A stretch of DNA of 64,000 nucleotides from Bacillota bacterium (GTDB taxonomy: Bacteria > Bacillota > Clostridia > Christensenellales > SZUA-584). Under the pieces are notes generated by a model. That model had not been told where the DNA came from. It did no database searches and worked only from the letters and a program-made list of their open reading frames with translations. Positions 9,180 through 17,331 of the stretch are shown in pieces. Position 1 is the first letter of the stretch. Every line of letters begins with the position of its first letter. The position numbers and the translations under genes were made by a program. The stretch covers positions 248,001 through 312,000 of the forward strand of contig JAEYKW010000015.1 in NCBI GenBank assembly GCA_023408075.1, written 5' to 3'.

Positions 9180-10522
9180 TGTCATTCCCGAAAGATTTTA
9201 TCTGGGGGTCGGCGAGCTCCGCATACCAGACGGAGGGTGCCTATAACGAGGACGGCAAGGGCCTGAGCATTTGGGACGACTTTTGCCGCAAGCCGGGCGT
9301 GATTGCCGACGGTGAAAACGGCGATGTGGCCTGCGATGCCTATCACCGTTTTGCCGAGGATATCGCCCTCATGAAGCAGTTGGGCATCAAGGCCTACCGT
9401 TTTTCTTTAAACTGGCCGCGCATACTCCCCGAAGGAAGGGGCGCCGTCAACGAAAAGGGTCTGGCCTATTATGACACTCTTGTGAATATGCTGATAGAAA
9501 ACGGCATTGAGCCGATGATCACGATTTATCACTGGGATATGCCCATGCCGCTCCACGAGCAGGGCGGCTGGCTTAACCGCGATATCATCTATGCGCTTGA
9601 AGAATTTACAGTGCTGGCAGCCCGTCATTTTTCGGACCGCGTGAAAACGTTTGTACCGCTCAATGAACCTCAGTGTTTTATCAGTCTCGGTTATGAGCGC
9701 GGCATTCATGCGCCGGGGCTGCGCCTCCCGCTCAAGGACATCTTTGCCTGCATCCACAATTCGCTGCTTGCGCATGGGCTTGCCGTTAAGGCGCTGCGCG
9801 ACAACTGCCCCGACGATGTCAAGATCGGAATCGCCTCGACCGGACGCCTTTGCTACCCCCAGAACGATACGCTGCAGGGTATTGATGCGGCTGAGAAAGC
9901 CTCTTTCGTCATTTCGGGGTTTGACTGGCTGTTCTCTCATAACCTTTTTCTTGACCCGCTGATTCTCGGGCACTATCCGGACTGCGGTATTGACGGCTTT
10001 AACGAGCTCGCGGCATCCGTCAACGAGCAGGATTGGCAGATCATCCGGCAAGACGTTGATTTCATAGGTTTAAACGTGTACAACGGCCGCGAGGCGGATG
10101 ACACGAGCACCGATGTGAGAAAAGTCCCCGGTTTCCCGCGCACGGCCATGAAATGGCCCGTCACGCCCAAAGTGATGCGCTATGGCACGCGCTATATTTA
10201 CAACCGCTACCGGCTGCCCATCATGATCACGGAAAACGGCCAGTCCTGCAACGACCGGATATTCTTGGACGGCGAGGTGCACGATGCCGACCGCATCGAT
10301 TTCCTTCACGGTTATTTGTCCGAGCTCAAAAAGGCCTGCGCCGACGGAGTGCCCGTCACCGGCTACCTCCATTGGAGCTTTACGGACAACTTCGAGTGGC
10401 ACAACGGCTACGACGAACGGTTCGGGCTTATCTTTATCGACTACGCTTCTCAGCGCCGAATTTTCAAGGATTCCGCACATTGGTATGCCAATGTCATCTC
10501 CGGCAACGGGGATACACTCTAG
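9179..10522 (+). CDS. Beta-glucosidase, glycoside hydrolase family 1
   Basis: This 447-residue retaining beta-glucosidase hydrolyses cellobiose or other beta-glucosides in the cytoplasm. It starts MSFPKDFIWGSASSAYQTEG, the family signature. The acid/base Glu is residue 163 in LNEPQC and the nucleophile Glu is residue 352 in ITENGQS. YLHWSFTDNFEW near the C-terminus is the usual substrate-binding strand. The start overlaps the stop of the phosphorylase gene, so the two are translationally coupled. No signal peptide is visible, which fits import by the ABC transporter before cleavage. A 6-phospho-beta-glucosidase is less likely because the neighbours are an ABC importer and not a PTS. Confidence 0.94.
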   Translation: MSFPKDFIWGSASSAYQTEGAYNEDGKGLSIWDDFCRKPGVIADGENGDVACDAYHRFAEDIALMKQLGIKAYRFSLNWPRILPEGRGAVNEKGLAYYDTLVNMLIENGIEPMITIYHWDMPMPLHEQGGWLNRDIIYALEEFTVLAARHFSDRVKTFVPLNEPQCFISLGYERGIHAPGLRLPLKDIFACIHNSLLAHGLAVKALRDNCPDDVKIGIASTGRLCYPQNDTLQGIDAAEKASFVISGFDWLFSHNLFLDPLILGHYPDCGIDGFNELAASVNEQDWQIIRQDVDFIGLNVYNGREADDTSTDVRKVPGFPRTAMKWPVTPKVMRYGTRYIYNRYRLPIMITENGQSCNDRIFLDGEVHDADRIDFLHGYLSELKKACADGVPVTGYLHWSFTDNFEWHNGYDERFGLIFIDYASQRRIFKDSAHWYANVISGNGDTL

Positions 10523-10531
10523 CGCCAGGCC

Positions 10532-10561
10532 GCAAATTGCCTAACGGCAGTTGCGTTTTTT
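10532..10561 (+). terminator. Rho-independent terminator after the GH94-GH1 operon
   Basis: GCAA-TTGCC and GGCA-TTGC pair around a TAAC loop with a small internal bulge, followed by six T. It lies ten bases past the GH1 stop. Confidence 0.7.
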
Positions 10562-10670
10562 ACATCTACGATTCATCTTTTTTTCTTCCTCTCAATTGAT
10601 TAAGGCATTTGTCTGTTGACACGTGCCCTGTTTTTATCTTAGTATATCCTCACAGTCTATATTGATTATG

Positions 10671-10685
10671 CATATAGCTAATATG
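10671..10685 (+). promoter_or_regulatory. Palindrome before the PadR gene, probable autoregulatory operator
   Basis: CATAT-AGCTA-ATATG is a perfect inverted repeat a few bases before the AAGGAG of the PadR gene. A TTGACA at 10616-10621 with a weaker TAGTAT at 10640-10645 could be its promoter. PadR repressors usually bind such AT-rich dyads near their own start. Confidence 0.5.
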
Positions 10686-10702
10686 TATATAAGGAGTGCC
10701 TT

Positions 10703-11056
10703 ATGCCGCATCACAACAGCCATTCCATGCACCGGTTTATGGAGGTCTGCCTGCTGGTTTTACTATCAGGCGATAACAGCGAAAGCCACGGCTATTCGCT
10801 TGCCGAGAAGCTCCAAAGCTTTGGTTTTACCGAGGAGGAGCTTAACATCAGCACGCTTTACCGCACGCTGCGCCATATGGAGCAAAACGAATGGGTGCGC
10901 TCTCATTGGGAGAGCGGCGGACAGGGGCCGCAGCGCCGCGTTTACAGCATCACCGCGCAAGGCCGTGATGCGCTGGGCGAATGGGTGCAGGTGCTGCGCA
11001 GGCGGCGTGAGCGCATCGGCTTGCTGCTCGATGCTTACGCACAGCTCGACATATGA
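10703..11056 (+). CDS. PadR-family transcriptional regulator
   Basis: This 117-residue winged-helix regulator has the PadR layout: HGYSLAEKL at about residue 29, NISTLYRTLRHMEQ as recognition helix and first wing, and RRVYSITAQG as the beta wing, then a short C-terminal dimerisation helix. AAGGAG lies seven bases before the ATG. It is the first gene of a cassette with the two permease-like genes that follow at 11084 and 11572, so it probably controls their expression. The signal it responds to is unknown. Confidence 0.9.
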   Translation: MPHHNSHSMHRFMEVCLLVLLSGDNSESHGYSLAEKLQSFGFTEEELNISTLYRTLRHMEQNEWVRSHWESGGQGPQRRVYSITAQGRDALGEWVQVLRRRRERIGLLLDAYAQLDI

Positions 11057-11083
11057 TTTTGCAAACATAAAGGAGTTGACAGC

Positions 11084-11575
11084 ATGGGAATTGATACGCT
11101 TATCTTCTATTCGCTTGCCGTGGGATTGTCGATAGTTTCGCTGGTAAAAAGCAGAGAGAAAACAAAAAAAGCCTTCGTCAAGGCATGGCGCGCGTTTGAA
11201 AACATACTGCCGCAGCTGATCGGCATCATGATACTCGTCGGACTTTTGCTCGCATTGCTCGACCCCGCCACGATCGGCGCCATTATCGGAAAACAGTCGG
11301 GCTGGCTCGGCGTCGCGCTTGCGGCGGCAGCCGGCGCCGTTACGCTGATGCCCGGCTTTGTGGCCTTCCCCACCGCCGCGCTGCTGCTGGCAGGCGGTGC
11401 GGGCTACATGCAGATCGGCGCGTTTGTGTCCTCGCTGATGATGGTGGGCATCGTGACGCTGCCCGTCGAATTCAAATACTTCGGCAAAAAAGCGGCGCTG
11501 CTGCGCAATGCGTTTGCGTTTGTGTTCGCGTTTGCCGTCGCTTTTGTGATTGGAAATGTGATGGGTGAGATATGA
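11084..11575 (+). CDS. Permease-like membrane protein, N-terminal half (ArsP/DUF318-like)
   Basis: The 163-residue product has about four or five membrane spans with the Gly-rich stretch TIGAIIGKQSGWLGVALAAA and AGAVTLMPGFVAFPTAALL, which resembles one half of the PF03773 (ArsP_1, formerly DUF318) permeases. It overlaps the next gene by four bases. The next product looks like the second half, so the two probably form a heterodimeric transporter. Regulation by the upstream PadR protein is inferred. The substrate is unknown. Confidence 0.7.
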   Translation: MGIDTLIFYSLAVGLSIVSLVKSREKTKKAFVKAWRAFENILPQLIGIMILVGLLLALLDPATIGAIIGKQSGWLGVALAAAAGAVTLMPGFVAFPTAALLLAGGAGYMQIGAFVSSLMMVGIVTLPVEFKYFGKKAALLRNAFAFVFAFAVAFVIGNVMGEI

Positions 11576-12120
11576 AAAAGGCAGATATCAAAAAAGCGCT
11601 CAGACGCTACGCGTTTTCCCTGCTGATGGCGGCGGGCCTTGCCGCGCTTGTCATCTTTTTACCCGGCGTGGGCACCAAAGCGCTGGATTCAACAGTTTCC
11701 GGTTTTGAGCAGATGCTGCTTGTGGTGCCGCCCGTGTTTGTGCTGCTCGGGCTGCTCGACGTCTGGATACCACGCGAGACGATGGTACGTTTCATGGGCG
11801 AAGGCTCGGGGCTCAAAGGCGCAGCGCTTGCGGTGCTGCTCGGCAGCGCCGCCGCCGGGCCGCTTTACGCGGCCTTCCCCGTCGCGGCTGTGTTTATGAA
11901 AAAAGGCGCGTCGTTTATCAACATTGCGCTTTTCATTGGCGCATGGTCTACCACCAAGGTGCCGATGATATTGTTTGAGCTGGCGGCAATGGGCCCCGTG
12001 TTCACGTTCACACGGCTGGGGTTAAGCATTATCGGAATATCCGTCATTGCGGTATCCATCAACAAGCTGACCGGACGCGAAAAGATCGCGGCGATATATG
12101 AAAATGCACGGAACTTATAG
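11572..12120 (+). CDS. Permease-like membrane protein, C-terminal half (ArsP/DUF318-like)
   Basis: The 182-residue product has about five membrane spans and shares the internal pattern of its partner at 11084-11575: IPRETMVRFMGEGSGLKGA, then GSAAAGPLYAAFPVAAVF and KKGASFINIALFIGAWSTTK. This repeats the two-fold symmetry seen in single-chain PF03773 permeases. The ATG overlaps the previous stop (ATGA). It is a likely obligate partner of the upstream half; what is transported is not evident. Confidence 0.7.
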   Translation: MKKADIKKALRRYAFSLLMAAGLAALVIFLPGVGTKALDSTVSGFEQMLLVVPPVFVLLGLLDVWIPRETMVRFMGEGSGLKGAALAVLLGSAAAGPLYAAFPVAAVFMKKGASFINIALFIGAWSTTKVPMILFELAAMGPVFTFTRLGLSIIGISVIAVSINKLTGREKIAAIYENARNL

Positions 12121-12183
12121 CGCCGGGTATCTTTGTCGCTGAAAAGCTCTGCCTGTCCGATTGCCAGCCATCCGCATTTTACG

Positions 12184-12369
12184 TTATTGAACAGGAGGCG
12201 GCTGCAACGGCACAGTTGACGGCTTCTCGTTCACGAGAGCGAATATACCTCCAAGCGCAAACAGTACCAGCCATCCCGTCATCAGCAGACCGATGACCGC
12301 CGCAACAATTGAAGCAACGCTCTTCTTTAACAGGCTGATAATCCGCCGATCAGTCAATACCGTATGCAA
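12184..12369 (-). pseudogene. Truncated copy of the DUF4064-like membrane gene at 15270-15704
   Basis: The last ~50 codons read SLLKKSVASIVAAVIGLLM, then ALGGIFALVNEKP and a tail ending PLQPPPVQ. The intact gene 3 kb away ends with TLGGIFALVKEKP and PVQPPPVE, and the DNA of the two tails is visibly alike. The front half with its first membrane spans is missing and there is no ribosome binding site before the ATG at 12369. It looks like the remnant of a partial duplication that now flanks the ArsR/SDR cassette. Confidence 0.65.
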
Positions 12370-12435
12370 CCCGCATTACGCCAAAGAGTCCCGCAAATCT
12401 CTTGGAATGTATTCTGCTCAAACCGGCAGATACCT

Positions 12436-13470
12436 TCATGCTTTGGTATGACTGCGGCTTTTGATCATCCCCAGTTGATCGAATGACGCCGCCGCTGCCA
12501 GCACAGTTTCCTGCGGTGTGTGCTGAACCCATCCGAGCAGCCGCTCCGCCTTCTCTGCGGTGTGTGAATAGTCACGGCCCAGCATTGGCACCATTGACCG
12601 CAGCGAAGGGATAAATGCGGACAGCAAGCGCACCATCCAATTCGGAAATACTTTTGCCGGAGCTTTCGACTGGGGATATCGCTCGCGATAAATCCGTGCC
12701 ACCTCCGGCATACGGATTGTCTGGCTGGCCGCAAGAAAGCGTTCTCCGACAGCGTTGTCATTCTCGAAGGCGAGACGGTGAAGGACAGCCAAATCGCATA
12801 CATTGCTCACCTCAAGCGGAACGTTCAGCGCACGGGGTATCGCGCCGTTTATTAGGCCCAGCAGAATGCTGTCGGAGCTCAAATTTTCGGCGCTCATCAC
12901 AGGGCCGAAAACCGCCCCGGGCAGGACGGTGGTGAGAGCAAGCCCATGTTTTGCTGAAAAAGCCCACGCCGCCTTTTCAGAGGCAATTTTAGACAGGCGA
13001 TAGGCATCGAGCTCGGGATTCGCTTCATCACTCCAGAAAGTCTCATCGAGCACCACCTTGCCCACAGATATTTTGGGTGTGGAGGCCGCTTGAGAGGATG
13101 TCATAACAACCCGCTTCACGCCGGCATCCAATGCCCCTTGAAGAACATTGAGTGTACCGCCTTCTGCAATGCGCCGCAATTCGTCTGCCGATTCTGTGCC
13201 GTGCCCCAAGGGCGAAGCCACGTGAATAATACCGTCTGCGCCGGAAAATCCATCGGCCCACCCCTTTGATGACGTTAAATCAGCCTCGAAAAACGACAAA
13301 TGCGATAAAGCCTCCTGATTCACAAATGCAGCCAAATCTTTTTTCAAGTCATCGGCTTTTGTGAAACTGCGCACGCTTGCGCGTACCGCATAATCATGAT
13401 TTAAAAATTCGGCAATGACAAATCCGGCAATGTAACCTGTTCCGCCGGTGACGGCCACTGTTTTATTCAT
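12436..13470 (-). CDS. NAD(P)-dependent extended short-chain dehydrogenase/reductase (aldehyde or dihydroflavonol reductase-like)
   Basis: The 344-residue product is a cytoplasmic oxidoreductase or epimerase. It starts MNKTVAVTGGTGYIAGFV, with the TGGTGYIA dinucleotide-binding loop of extended SDRs. An Asp in FFEADLTSSKGW, the HVASPLGH strand and the active-site YRLSK of the YxxxK motif at about residue 157 follow. It resembles the aldehyde reductase/DFR branch. TAAGGAG lies just before the ATG and overlaps the end of the flavodoxin-ferredoxin gene, so both belong to one transcript behind the ArsR regulator. The substrate is not evident. Confidence 0.85.
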   Translation of the reverse strand: MNKTVAVTGGTGYIAGFVIAEFLNHDYAVRASVRSFTKADDLKKDLAAFVNQEALSHLSFFEADLTSSKGWADGFSGADGIIHVASPLGHGTESADELRRIAEGGTLNVLQGALDAGVKRVVMTSSQAASTPKISVGKVVLDETFWSDEANPELDAYRLSKIASEKAAWAFSAKHGLALTTVLPGAVFGPVMSAENLSSDSILLGLINGAIPRALNVPLEVSNVCDLAVLHRLAFENDNAVGERFLAASQTIRMPEVARIYRERYPQSKAPAKVFPNWMVRLLSAFIPSLRSMVPMLGRDYSHTAEKAERLLGWVQHTPQETVLAAAASFDQLGMIKSRSHTKA

Positions 13471-13480
13471 TTTTGTCTCC

Positions 13481-14242
13481 TTACTGCCTTTTATTTGCGG
13501 CGATCATTTCATTCAGTGAAACATCGGGATTGCGCCACCGCGCTGCGCTTTTTTCATTTTTCAAGTGTATCGCATTCTGGGGGCAAAGATGAGCACACCC
13601 AAGGCACCCCTCACACTGATTTTTGAACACAACTTTATCGGCGACGGCAATATTTTCGGCAGGACAGATTTTAGCGCAGATACCACACCGGGTGCAGTCT
13701 TCACTGACTAAGTAATTCTGCCCCTGTTTGCCGTTCATAAAAAGATTTTCACCGCCTTGAATCACTGCGGTAAAGGCTCTCCAGCCAAGCCCGGCCGTCG
13801 CATCAAGCGTTCTGCGGTGTTCAATATCCGCAATGATCCGGGAAAGGTTCTCGTCAACATGCTTCTCCGGCAGCTTGGCGATCTGATCATTTATATCAAA
13901 GCCGGGCAGATAATTATCTACCATCAGCAGGCTTTGCGCATAATCCAAGTGCTGCCCATGCTTCTTAAATAATTTTTGCACATTCATCATTGCGGCACCG
14001 GGCAGATTTCCGTAGGTACCAATGGCAAAGGAATAATCGGCATTCCATGTGGCTTTTTCGAGGAATCTGCGAACCATTTTGGGAAGTCCGAAGCCGTAAA
14101 TAGGGAAAACCAAGCCAATGGCATCATCCTGAAAATGCAAATCGGACGAATCAACAACCTGCGGAATAGATACCAGATGACCGCCGATTTTTTTAGCCAC
14201 TGCGAGGCAATTGCCGGTGGATGTAAAATAGAAAATTGTCAT
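13481..14242 (-). CDS. EFR1-type protein: flavodoxin-like domain fused to two 4Fe-4S clusters
   Basis: The 253-residue product is a soluble electron-transfer protein. It starts MTIFYFTSTGNCLAVAKKI, the phosphate-binding loop of flavodoxins. The C-terminus carries two 4Fe-4S motifs: CTRCGICAKICP near residue 190 and CEGCLGCAHLCP near residue 215. The ATG at 14242 has AAGGAG seven bases upstream; a reading from 14287 adds 15 unlikely residues that overlap the end of arsR. It sits between an ArsR regulator and an SDR gene, so it may feed electrons to a detoxification or reduction reaction. A second protein of this architecture is encoded at 45514-46416. Confidence 0.88.
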   Translation of the reverse strand: MTIFYFTSTGNCLAVAKKIGGHLVSIPQVVDSSDLHFQDDAIGLVFPIYGFGLPKMVRRFLEKATWNADYSFAIGTYGNLPGAAMMNVQKLFKKHGQHLDYAQSLLMVDNYLPGFDINDQIAKLPEKHVDENLSRIIADIEHRRTLDATAGLGWRAFTAVIQGGENLFMNGKQGQNYLVSEDCTRCGICAKICPAENIAVADKVVFKNQCEGCLGCAHLCPQNAIHLKNEKSAARWRNPDVSLNEMIAANKRQ

Positions 14243-14255
14243 GGTGATACGCTCC

Positions 14256-14624
14256 TTATTTAATACTGTAACAGCTGTCACTGCCAAAGGTTTCAGTTAC
14301 CGCGATGCGAAATTCTTCAATGTGATGCACCAAATCGCACAAATGCTGAAATTCGCTGCCAAAGTTGCCCGTATAAAAATTCATGGTGCCCTCATGCCAA
14401 ACATCCACCAATCCCGCCTCCCGCAGAATTTTCAGATGATGGGACACTGCCGGGCGGGAAAGGTGCGTCTTTGCAGTAATTTCGCCCACCCGCATGCCGT
14501 CGCACCCGGCGCTCATCAGCGTTATGATGATGGACTGCCGGGTCTCGTCTCCAATGGCAATAAGCAGCCGACGGCTTTTTTCAAAGTCAGATTTGATGAA
14601 ATCTATTTGCTTATTAAAATCCAT
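14256..14624 (-). CDS. ArsR-family winged-helix regulator
   Basis: The 122-residue product has the ArsR helix-turn-helix: ETRQSIIITLM, then MRVGEITAKTHLSRPAVSHH and LKILREAGLVDVWHEG with the wing MNFYTG. The start MDFNKQIDFIK at 14624 is chosen because a GAGAG lies just before it and a reading from 14681 would begin inside the operator palindrome. It is first in the operon with the EFR1 and SDR genes. Cys residues in SAGCDGM and SDSCYS exist, but no classical CxC metal motif is seen, so the inducer may be an organic or redox signal. Confidence 0.88.
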   Translation of the reverse strand: MDFNKQIDFIKSDFEKSRRLLIAIGDETRQSIIITLMSAGCDGMRVGEITAKTHLSRPAVSHHLKILREAGLVDVWHEGTMNFYTGNFGSEFQHLCDLVHHIEEFRIAVTETFGSDSCYSIK

Positions 14625-14643
14625 AGCCAATCTCTCTTTGCTT

Positions 14644-14675
14644 AATGGTTTAAACGTTTGAACCATTATAAGTAT
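14644..14675 (-). promoter_or_regulatory. ArsR operator palindrome overlapping the -10 box
   Basis: TGGTTTAAACGTTTGAACCA at 14646-14665 is a near-perfect dyad, and the symmetry extends to 14644-14667 with one mismatched pair. A minus-strand TATAAT lies at its edge (14665-14670), so a bound repressor would cover the -10 box. No convincing -35 box is seen 17 bases upstream. Confidence 0.7.
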
Positions 14676-14681
14676 AGACAT

Positions 14682-15178
14682 CTCCGCAGCACATCACAAC
14701 ATTGGGAAAGAAAATCGAGACGATAGAATGAATACAACATTTTATGGAGCAAGGCTTGCCCCGGGCACTGCCGTCAAAAGATCATGGGCTTACATGGTCA
14801 GAGTGTCAAATAACCTCTTATTATGGTTCTCTCTGAGAAGGGGCTGTCACCAATAGGTGACTGTGGGAGAGAAATTGGCCTTAAAACCGATCATTTCCTC
14901 CGGCACTTCGTGCCACCTCCCCGCCCAACGGAGTAGACATCTGACCACCCGTTTGGCGGCATGTATCCGCTCTGAAAGGGCATATTGCTGGCTGAGTCTC
15001 AAGACGTACTCAAAGTCCGTCCGTTGCATAATTTGCCCAACGACTGCTAAAGCAGTGGTCTTCTTGAGCGTACTGCTTTTGACAGTCTATTATTGTTTTC
15101 ATTCGCTCCGCTCAATGCTGCAAGCTGAAGCACCTTTATTCACGTCGGCTTAACTGGCGGAGATGACGTGAGAGCAAA
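14682..15178. other. Intergenic stretch without a recognised gene
   Basis: Nearly 500 bases separate the arsR promoter from the next terminator. Short open frames exist on both strands, but none has a ribosome binding site or a recognisable product. Small perfect hairpins are present: TCACC-AATA-GGTGA near 14848, GGCAC-TTC-GTGCC near 14910 and ACTGCT-AA-AGCAGT near 15043. It could be a decayed element or a dispersed repeat. Confidence 0.4.
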
Positions 15179-15215
15179 TGAAAATGCCCGGCAGCTTTTA
15201 AGCCCCCGAGCATTC
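15179..15215 (-). terminator. Probable terminator of the DUF4064-like gene
   Basis: On the minus strand AATGCTCGGGGGCTT pairs imperfectly with AGCTGCCGGGCATT around an AAA loop, followed by TTTCATTT. It lies about 55 bases past the stop at 15270. Confidence 0.55.
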
Positions 15216-15269
15216 TTTGTTTCAAGCAGCCACCACCAATAATCAGCTTGACTGCAAGCTTATGTTTTG

Positions 15270-15704
15270 TTACTCAACCGGCGGCGGCTGCACAGGCGTA
15301 ACTGGCGGTTTCTCCTTCACAAGAGCGAAAATGCCGCCGAGCGTGAACAGCACCATTGAGAAAAATCCGCCTGTAATCACGAGGCTCACCCCCGCCGCGA
15401 CGATCATCAATACGCCCGCCGTGACATTGTTCTTTTTCACCATTGTGCCGCCAACCAGCCCAAGCGCACCGCAAGCCGCTTTCAGTATTCCGACAATAAT
15501 CACAACAATACCGGTAAAACCGGGTATCCAATTATAAATCTGATCGCCAAAGTACGGAATATTCACGTCAAAGTGTCTGACAAAATCCCATATCCCATTG
15601 GTATTCAAAGCCATCAGCAAGATGCCGCCGACAACGAACAGCAGTGCCACAAACAACGATAAAGCACCGCCGACTATACCCAAAATAGAACTCGCCTTTC
15701 TCAT
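15270..15704 (-). CDS. DUF4064-like small membrane protein
   Basis: The 144-residue product has four predicted membrane spans, at about residues 5-30, 63-85, 92-112 and 112-132, and a cytoplasmic Pro-rich tail (PVTPVQPPPVE). The arrangement resembles DUF4064 proteins, whose role is unknown. GGAGGG lies just before the ATG. It has its own terminator, and an AT-rich region upstream probably holds its promoter. A truncated relative lies at 12184-12369. Confidence 0.65.
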   Translation of the reverse strand: MRKASSILGIVGGALSLFVALLFVVGGILLMALNTNGIWDFVRHFDVNIPYFGDQIYNWIPGFTGIVVIIVGILKAACGALGLVGGTMVKKNNVTAGVLMIVAAGVSLVITGGFFSMVLFTLGGIFALVKEKPPVTPVQPPPVE

Positions 15705-15807
15705 AAATAACCCTCCCTGCCTGTTAAGGCTGATAAAAATATATTATTATAGCATTATTATATAATATATGGGTGAATATCACAACTAAGAACACATTAT
15801 TTTCTCG

Positions 15808-16611
15808 TTAAGGTTTTTTCGGGCTCAATTTCCCCTGCCCGCCCTGTTCTTTCACGACAAGCTTAAAGCCAAACCGCATCATACCGGCCAACCGTCTGCC
15901 GAGCCACGCCCGCAGGCCTTTTACCGGATAAAAGTAAGCGGCTCTTTCGTTATAGTATTCAAAATCCGCAGGACATTCTTTTTTGTACGATTCATACCGG
16001 GTCAGCGATTTGAACGCGCCGAAATATGAGAAATCGGCAACCCCCGGCTTATGCCGCGCGGTACCGCGCATGGATGCGTAAAACGCCTTCGCGGTTTTCT
16101 TAAGCTTTTTCGCCGCTTTGTTTTCGAGCATCGGTATGGATATCGGCGGCATCGGCACGCCGAGCTTTAAGGACTTTTTTGCGCCTGCGGCCAGCAGCGA
16201 AAGCTGCCCCAGCGCCTGCTTCATGCCCACCACACCGCCGACAGTCGAAACGGCCAGAAACGTCTGGTCAAAAAAGCACGGCCGGTGCAGCGTATAAGCA
16301 AAGCGATCGATGAAGTTTTTCATCAGCGCGGGTACCCCCACCGCATATGTCGGCGCTGCGATGATAATGCCGTCGACCGCTTTCATCTTTGCGTATAGCA
16401 TGTCGCGGTCGTCTTTGAGCGGGCACTTATCCGCCCCCTTGGCAAAACAGCCAAAGCACCCTTTGCACATCTCAAGATGACAGTCCACAAGAAACAAATA
16501 TTCAAAATCGATCGTGCTGTCCATGTGTAAAAGCTCGTCTTTCACGCGCTCTACGGCCGCAAACGTGTTGCCCTTTTTCCGGGGGCTGCCCATAATGGCG
16601 AGAACTTTCAT
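15808..16611 (-). CDS. NAD(P)H-dependent FMN reductase / flavodoxin-fold oxidoreductase
   Basis: The 267-residue product starts MKVLAIMGSPRKKGNT, the FMN phosphate loop of the NADPH-dependent FMN reductase family. A Cys-rich CKGCFGCFAKGADKCPLKDD follows at about residue 50, then APTYAVGVPALMKNFIDR, the typical flavin-contact strand. The extra ~90 residues at the C-terminus make it longer than the ~180-residue core family. It starts four bases after the TetR stop with AAGGAG upstream, so TetR and this enzyme form one operon. The usual role of such pairs is reduction of quinones, nitro compounds or iron; the actual substrate is not evident. Confidence 0.87.
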   Translation of the reverse strand: MKVLAIMGSPRKKGNTFAAVERVKDELLHMDSTIDFEYLFLVDCHLEMCKGCFGCFAKGADKCPLKDDRDMLYAKMKAVDGIIIAAPTYAVGVPALMKNFIDRFAYTLHRPCFFDQTFLAVSTVGGVVGMKQALGQLSLLAAGAKKSLKLGVPMPPISIPMLENKAAKKLKKTAKAFYASMRGTARHKPGVADFSYFGAFKSLTRYESYKKECPADFEYYNERAAYFYPVKGLRAWLGRRLAGMMRFGFKLVVKEQGGQGKLSPKKP

Positions 16612-16615
16612 TGCT

Positions 16616-17227
16616 TTATTCTCCTTGTTTTAAAATATTTCGGACGAAAAAGTCGTTATGCTGCCTCATTTTTTCGTCAATCACATCAAGGCTCGGGCCG
16701 GTGTGCAGAAAATTCTGCTCAAAGTACAGATACACGATATAAGCGCAGTATTCCTCTGCAAGCACACGCGTATCGATATCGCGAATCAGTCCGTCGTTCT
16801 TCATGATGTCGAGCACATACTGCGTTCCCATCACGGGTTTTTCTATCATCTCCTGCACGAGAAATTCGCGCACGGATTGGCTGCGCTGCTGCTCCACCGT
16901 GATGATCCTTGCGATTTTGATCACGTCGGGCTGCCACATCACCTGCTTAAACTTATCAAATGCCAGCGAAAAATAATCCGCCGGGGAACTGAGCTGCGGC
17001 ATCTGCCCCGTCATCTCGGCTGCCGAGAGCCTGTCGCGGAAGATCTCAAAGATACTCTCGAGTATGCCTTCCTTGCCCTCAAAATGCTTGTAAAGCGAGC
17101 TCGCCTTGATCCCCACCGCTTGGGCGATTTCGCGCATCGACACATCCTTAAACCCGGACTGTGCAAAAAGGTCTGTCGCCACATCGAGAATCCTTTGCTT
17201 TGTGGGTTTGTCTTGTGTTTGCGGCAT
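16616..17227 (-). CDS. TetR/AcrR-family transcriptional regulator
   Basis: The 203-residue product starts with a TetR helix-turn-helix: KQRILDVATDLFAQSGFKDV, SMREIAQAVGIKASSLYKHF, EGKEGILESIF. The C-terminal ~140 residues form the variable ligand domain. It is the first gene of an operon with the FMN reductase at 15808. Its promoter is filled by a perfect palindrome, described separately, so autorepression relieved by a small molecule is the natural model. Confidence 0.92.
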   Translation of the reverse strand: MPQTQDKPTKQRILDVATDLFAQSGFKDVSMREIAQAVGIKASSLYKHFEGKEGILESIFEIFRDRLSAAEMTGQMPQLSSPADYFSLAFDKFKQVMWQPDVIKIARIITVEQQRSQSVREFLVQEMIEKPVMGTQYVLDIMKNDGLIRDIDTRVLAEEYCAYIVYLYFEQNFLHTGPSLDVIDEKMRQHNDFFVRNILKQGE

Positions 17228-17238
17228 ATGTTCTCCTT

Positions 17239-17289
17239 TTGGCTAACGTTTGTTATCCAAATTATAAGCTAACGCGCGTTAGCTGTCAA
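17239..17289 (-). promoter_or_regulatory. TetR promoter with operator filling the spacer, plus a second operator
   Basis: On the minus strand TTGACA (17284-17289) and TATAAT (17261-17266) are exactly 17 bases apart. The perfect 18-bp palindrome AGCTAACGCGCGTTAGCT (17267-17284) occupies the whole spacer. A second, imperfect dyad with TTGGCTAACG and GTTATCCAA halves lies at 17239-17260, downstream of the -10 box. Both share the TAACG/CGTTA or GTTA core expected for one TetR protein. Confidence 0.85.
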
Positions 17290-17331
17290 TAAACTTTTCT
17301 TCTGATTTCAACAAATTTTTTAGTTACAAGA

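Noticed and set aside
14847..15153. Overlapping 60- and 98-codon frames in the 14.7-15.2 kb gap
   Set aside because: Neither has a ribosome binding site or recognisable product; they lie in a hairpin-containing intergenic stretch.
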